Below are positions 22,697-24,680 of a stretch of 24,680 nt of DNA, piece after piece; within the stretch, counting starts at the first letter, position 1; every line of letters starts with the position of its first letter. The notes under the pieces were generated by a model. It worked only from the letters and a program-made list of their open reading frames with translations, was not told the origin of the DNA and did not search any database. The position numbers were made by a program, and so were the translations under genes. The DNA comes from Chloroflexota bacterium (lineage in GTDB: Bacteria > Chloroflexota > UBA11872): positions 1-24,680 of the forward strand of contig JAPPFO010000030.1 of assembly GCA_028875175.1 (NCBI GenBank), read 5' to 3'.

Positions 22697-24680
22697 TTAC
22701 TCCTCGTCCCCCCGCAGCGCGGCCAGGACCGTCAGGTCCTCGAGCGTCGTCGTATCGCCCACCACCTCGCGGCCCGCCGCGATGTCTCGCAGCAGGCGCC
22801 GCATGATCTTGCCGCTGCGCGTCTTTGGCAGGGCGTCGGTAAATCGCAACTGCTTGGGACAGGCAAACCGACCGAGAACCTGGCCAACGTGCGCAACCAG
22901 CTCGGCCTGCAGTTCGTCGCTGCCGTCGACCTCCGCGCGCAGCGTGACGAATGCCGAAATGAACTCACCAGTAATGGGATCCGGCGCGCCCACGACGGCC
23001 GACTCGGCCACGGACGGATGGCTGACCAGCGCACTCTCCACCTCGGCCGTACCGATGCGGTGGCCCGCCACGCTCAGCGTGTCGTCCACGCGGCCGATCA
23101 CCCAGTAGTACCCATCGGTATCGCGCACCGCGCCGTCGCCGGTCAGGTAGCGGCCGGGGAACTTCTCCCAGTAGGTCTCAATCAGGCGTTCGCTATCGCC
23201 AAACTCGCCCGGATGCCCGGGCTGGCCCCAGCCTTCCTGGTAAATGCCACGAAGCATCGAAGGCCACGCCCGCTTGATGATCAGCAGCCCCCGCTGACCG
23301 TCCGGCACGGGCTCGCCGTCCTCGCCGACGACTGCGGGTTCCACACCGGGGAATGGCAGCGTGGCCGAACCGGGCTTCAGGGTGGTAGCTCCGGGCAGCG
23401 GCGTGATCAAGACGCCGCCGGTCTCGGTCTGCCACCAGGTATCCACGATCGGGCAACGCCCTCCCCCAATGACCCGGTGATACCAGAGCCAGGCGTCGGG
23501 GTTGATCGGCTCGCCAACCGTGCCCAGCAGGCGCAGGCTCGAAAGGTCGTGTCCCTGCGGATGATGGTCGCCCCAGCGGACGAACGTGCGGATCGCCGTA
23601 GGCGCCGTGTAGAACACCGTCACCCGGTACTTCTCCACGATCTCCCAGAACCGATCCTCCGCCGGATGGTTCGGCGCGCCTTCGTACATCACGCCCGTGA
23701 TGCCGTTGGCCAGGATTCCGTAGACGATGTAGCTGTGTCCCGTCACCCAGCCAATGTCGGCCGTGCACCAGTAGATGTCGTCATCTCGAAGGTCAAAAAT
23801 CAGCTTCGACGTCAGGGCCGTGTAGACCATGTAGCCCGCTTGCGCGTGCACCACGCCCTTGGGCTTTCCCGTCGTTCCGCTGGTGTACAGGATGTAGAGC
23901 GGATGTTCCGCGGGCAGATGCGCCGGCGGACACACGTCGGACTGCCCCTCGACCACGTCGTCCCACCACACGTCGCGTCCGTCGACCCAGCCAATCTCGT
24001 TTTCGCAGCGCTTGAGGACGATCACGCCCTCAACCGAGGGACAAGCGTCCTCTGCCAGCGCGGCGTCCACATTGCCTTTGAGCGGAATCACCCGCCCGCG
24101 CCGCCAACCGCCGTCAGCGGTAATGATCATGCGAGCGCCCGCGTCGTTGACCCGGTCGCGAATGGCGTCGGCGCTGAAGCCGCCGAACACCACGCTGTGC
24201 ACCACGCCCAGGCGGGCGCACGCCAGCATCGCCACCGGCAGTTCCGGAACCATGGGCATGTACAAGACAACCCGATCGCCGGCTTTCAGGCCCTGCGCCT
24301 TCAGTGCATTAGCGAAGCGTTGGACGTCCGCCAGCAGGTCGGCATAGGTGACGACACGCGTGTCGCCCGGCTCGCCTTCCCAGTAGTAGGCGACCTTGTC
24401 GCCGCGCCCGGCCTCAACGTGCCGGTCCAGGCAGTTGACCGAGATGTTGGTCTCGCCGTCCACGAACCACTTGACGAACGGCGGCTCACCCTCTTGCAGC
24501 TGTGTCCACGGCTTGAACCAGGTGAAGCCGTCGGTAATCTCGCGCCAGAAGCCCTCGGGGTCCTCGAGGCTGCGCCGGTGAAGCTCCTGGTAGGCCTCGA
24601 ACGACGGCACGTGCGCGGCCGCGGCGAAGTCCGCCGGAGGCGCAAACAACTCGGTCTCTTGGGAAGCCTGATGCGTATCC
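22697..24680 (-). CDS. acs: Acetyl-CoA synthetase (5' end beyond window edge)
   Basis: This acyl-adenylate-forming enzyme makes acetyl-CoA from acetate, ATP and CoA in the cytoplasm. About 660 residues are visible, close to the normal full length of about 650. Landmarks are the phosphate loop YTSGTTGKPKG (255-265 counted from the TTG at 24649), DTWWQTETGG with the Trp that limits the pocket to acetate (about 403-412), YLTGDGAVRD, the hinge GRVDD, and PKTRSGKIMRR near the C-terminus, whose Lys (about 614) is the usual site of regulatory acetylation. The frame stays open through the TTG to the window end (DTHQASQETEL before it), so the true start is probably a few codons beyond 24680. The cytochrome lipoprotein follows on the same strand. 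Confidence 0.95.
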   Translation of the reverse strand, partial: DTHQASQETELFAPPADFAAAAHVPSFEAYQELHRRSLEDPEGFWREITDGFTWFKPWTQLQEGEPPFVKWFVDGETNISVNCLDRHVEAGRGDKVAYYWEGEPGDTRVVTYADLLADVQRFANALKAQGLKAGDRVVLYMPMVPELPVAMLACARLGVVHSVVFGGFSADAIRDRVNDAGARMIITADGGWRRGRVIPLKGNVDAALAEDACPSVEGVIVLKRCENEIGWVDGRDVWWDDVVEGQSDVCPPAHLPAEHPLYILYTSGTTGKPKGVVHAQAGYMVYTALTSKLIFDLRDDDIYWCTADIGWVTGHSYIVYGILANGITGVMYEGAPNHPAEDRFWEIVEKYRVTVFYTAPTAIRTFVRWGDHHPQGHDLSSLRLLGTVGEPINPDAWLWYHRVIGGGRCPIVDTWWQTETGGVLITPLPGATTLKPGSATLPFPGVEPAVVGEDGEPVPDGQRGLLIIKRAWPSMLRGIYQEGWGQPGHPGEFGDSERLIETYWEKFPGRYLTGDGAVRDTDGYYWVIGRVDDTLSVAGHRIGTAEVESALVSHPSVAESAVVGAPDPITGEFISAFVTLRAEVDGSDELQAELVAHVGQVLGRFACPKQLRFTDALPKTRSGKIMRRLLRDIAAGREVVGDTTTLEDLTVLAALRGDEE

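Overview
The window is GC-rich bacterial DNA, most likely from a member of the Chloroflexota, possibly a marine or host-associated lineage. The main clue is the solute-binding lipoprotein at 7.1-8.7 kb: its lipobox is followed by a long Val-Glu-Lys/Val-Pro-Val-Glu repeat linker, which is typical of Chloroflexota binding proteins. The phylum is an inference; there is no rRNA or other phylogenetic marker here.

1-5.4 kb (+ strand) is a tight three-gene run: a beta-propeller glycoside-hydrolase-like protein cut by the left edge, a penicillin-acylase-family Ntn amidohydrolase with a helix-turn-helix-like N-terminus, and a phytoene-desaturase/PYROXD2-type FAD oxidoreductase. It looks catabolic, with unknown substrate. 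5.4-9.3 kb (- strand) carries a Gfo/Idh/MocA oxidoreductase and a Tat-type solute-binding lipoprotein without permease genes. A complete tRNA-Thr(GGT) lies at one end and a degenerate copy of the same tRNA, in the same orientation, at the other. This is the geometry left by integration at a tRNA 3' end. 9.4-10.8 kb holds a Bcp-type peroxiredoxin and an SDR oxidoreductase, divergently oriented.

10.8-21.7 kb is a cell-surface glycan locus. It has a polytopic GT-C-like membrane protein and a small three-segment membrane protein in visibly lower-GC DNA; a minus-strand operon of asparagine synthase, SAM methyltransferase and GT2 glycosyltransferase; a 938-residue membrane protein of unrecognised family; a collapsed tandem copy of that gene; and an NAD-dependent sugar-nucleotide epimerase/dehydratase. 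Working together they could make, amidate, methylate and assemble a lipid-linked surface sugar, but the product cannot be read from sequence.

21.9-24.7 kb (- strand) is more housekeeping in character: tRNA-Thr(TGT), a c-type cytochrome lipoprotein preceded by a perfect CRP-like palindrome, and acetyl-CoA synthetase cut by the right edge.

The strongest second-look items are the collapsed paralogue at 20.0-20.6 kb (two frameshifts, an in-frame stop and a large internal deletion), the tRNA-Thr remnant, the CRP-like operator, and the unknown 938-residue protein. I saw no CRISPR array, transposase, integrase, rRNA or recognised defence system.
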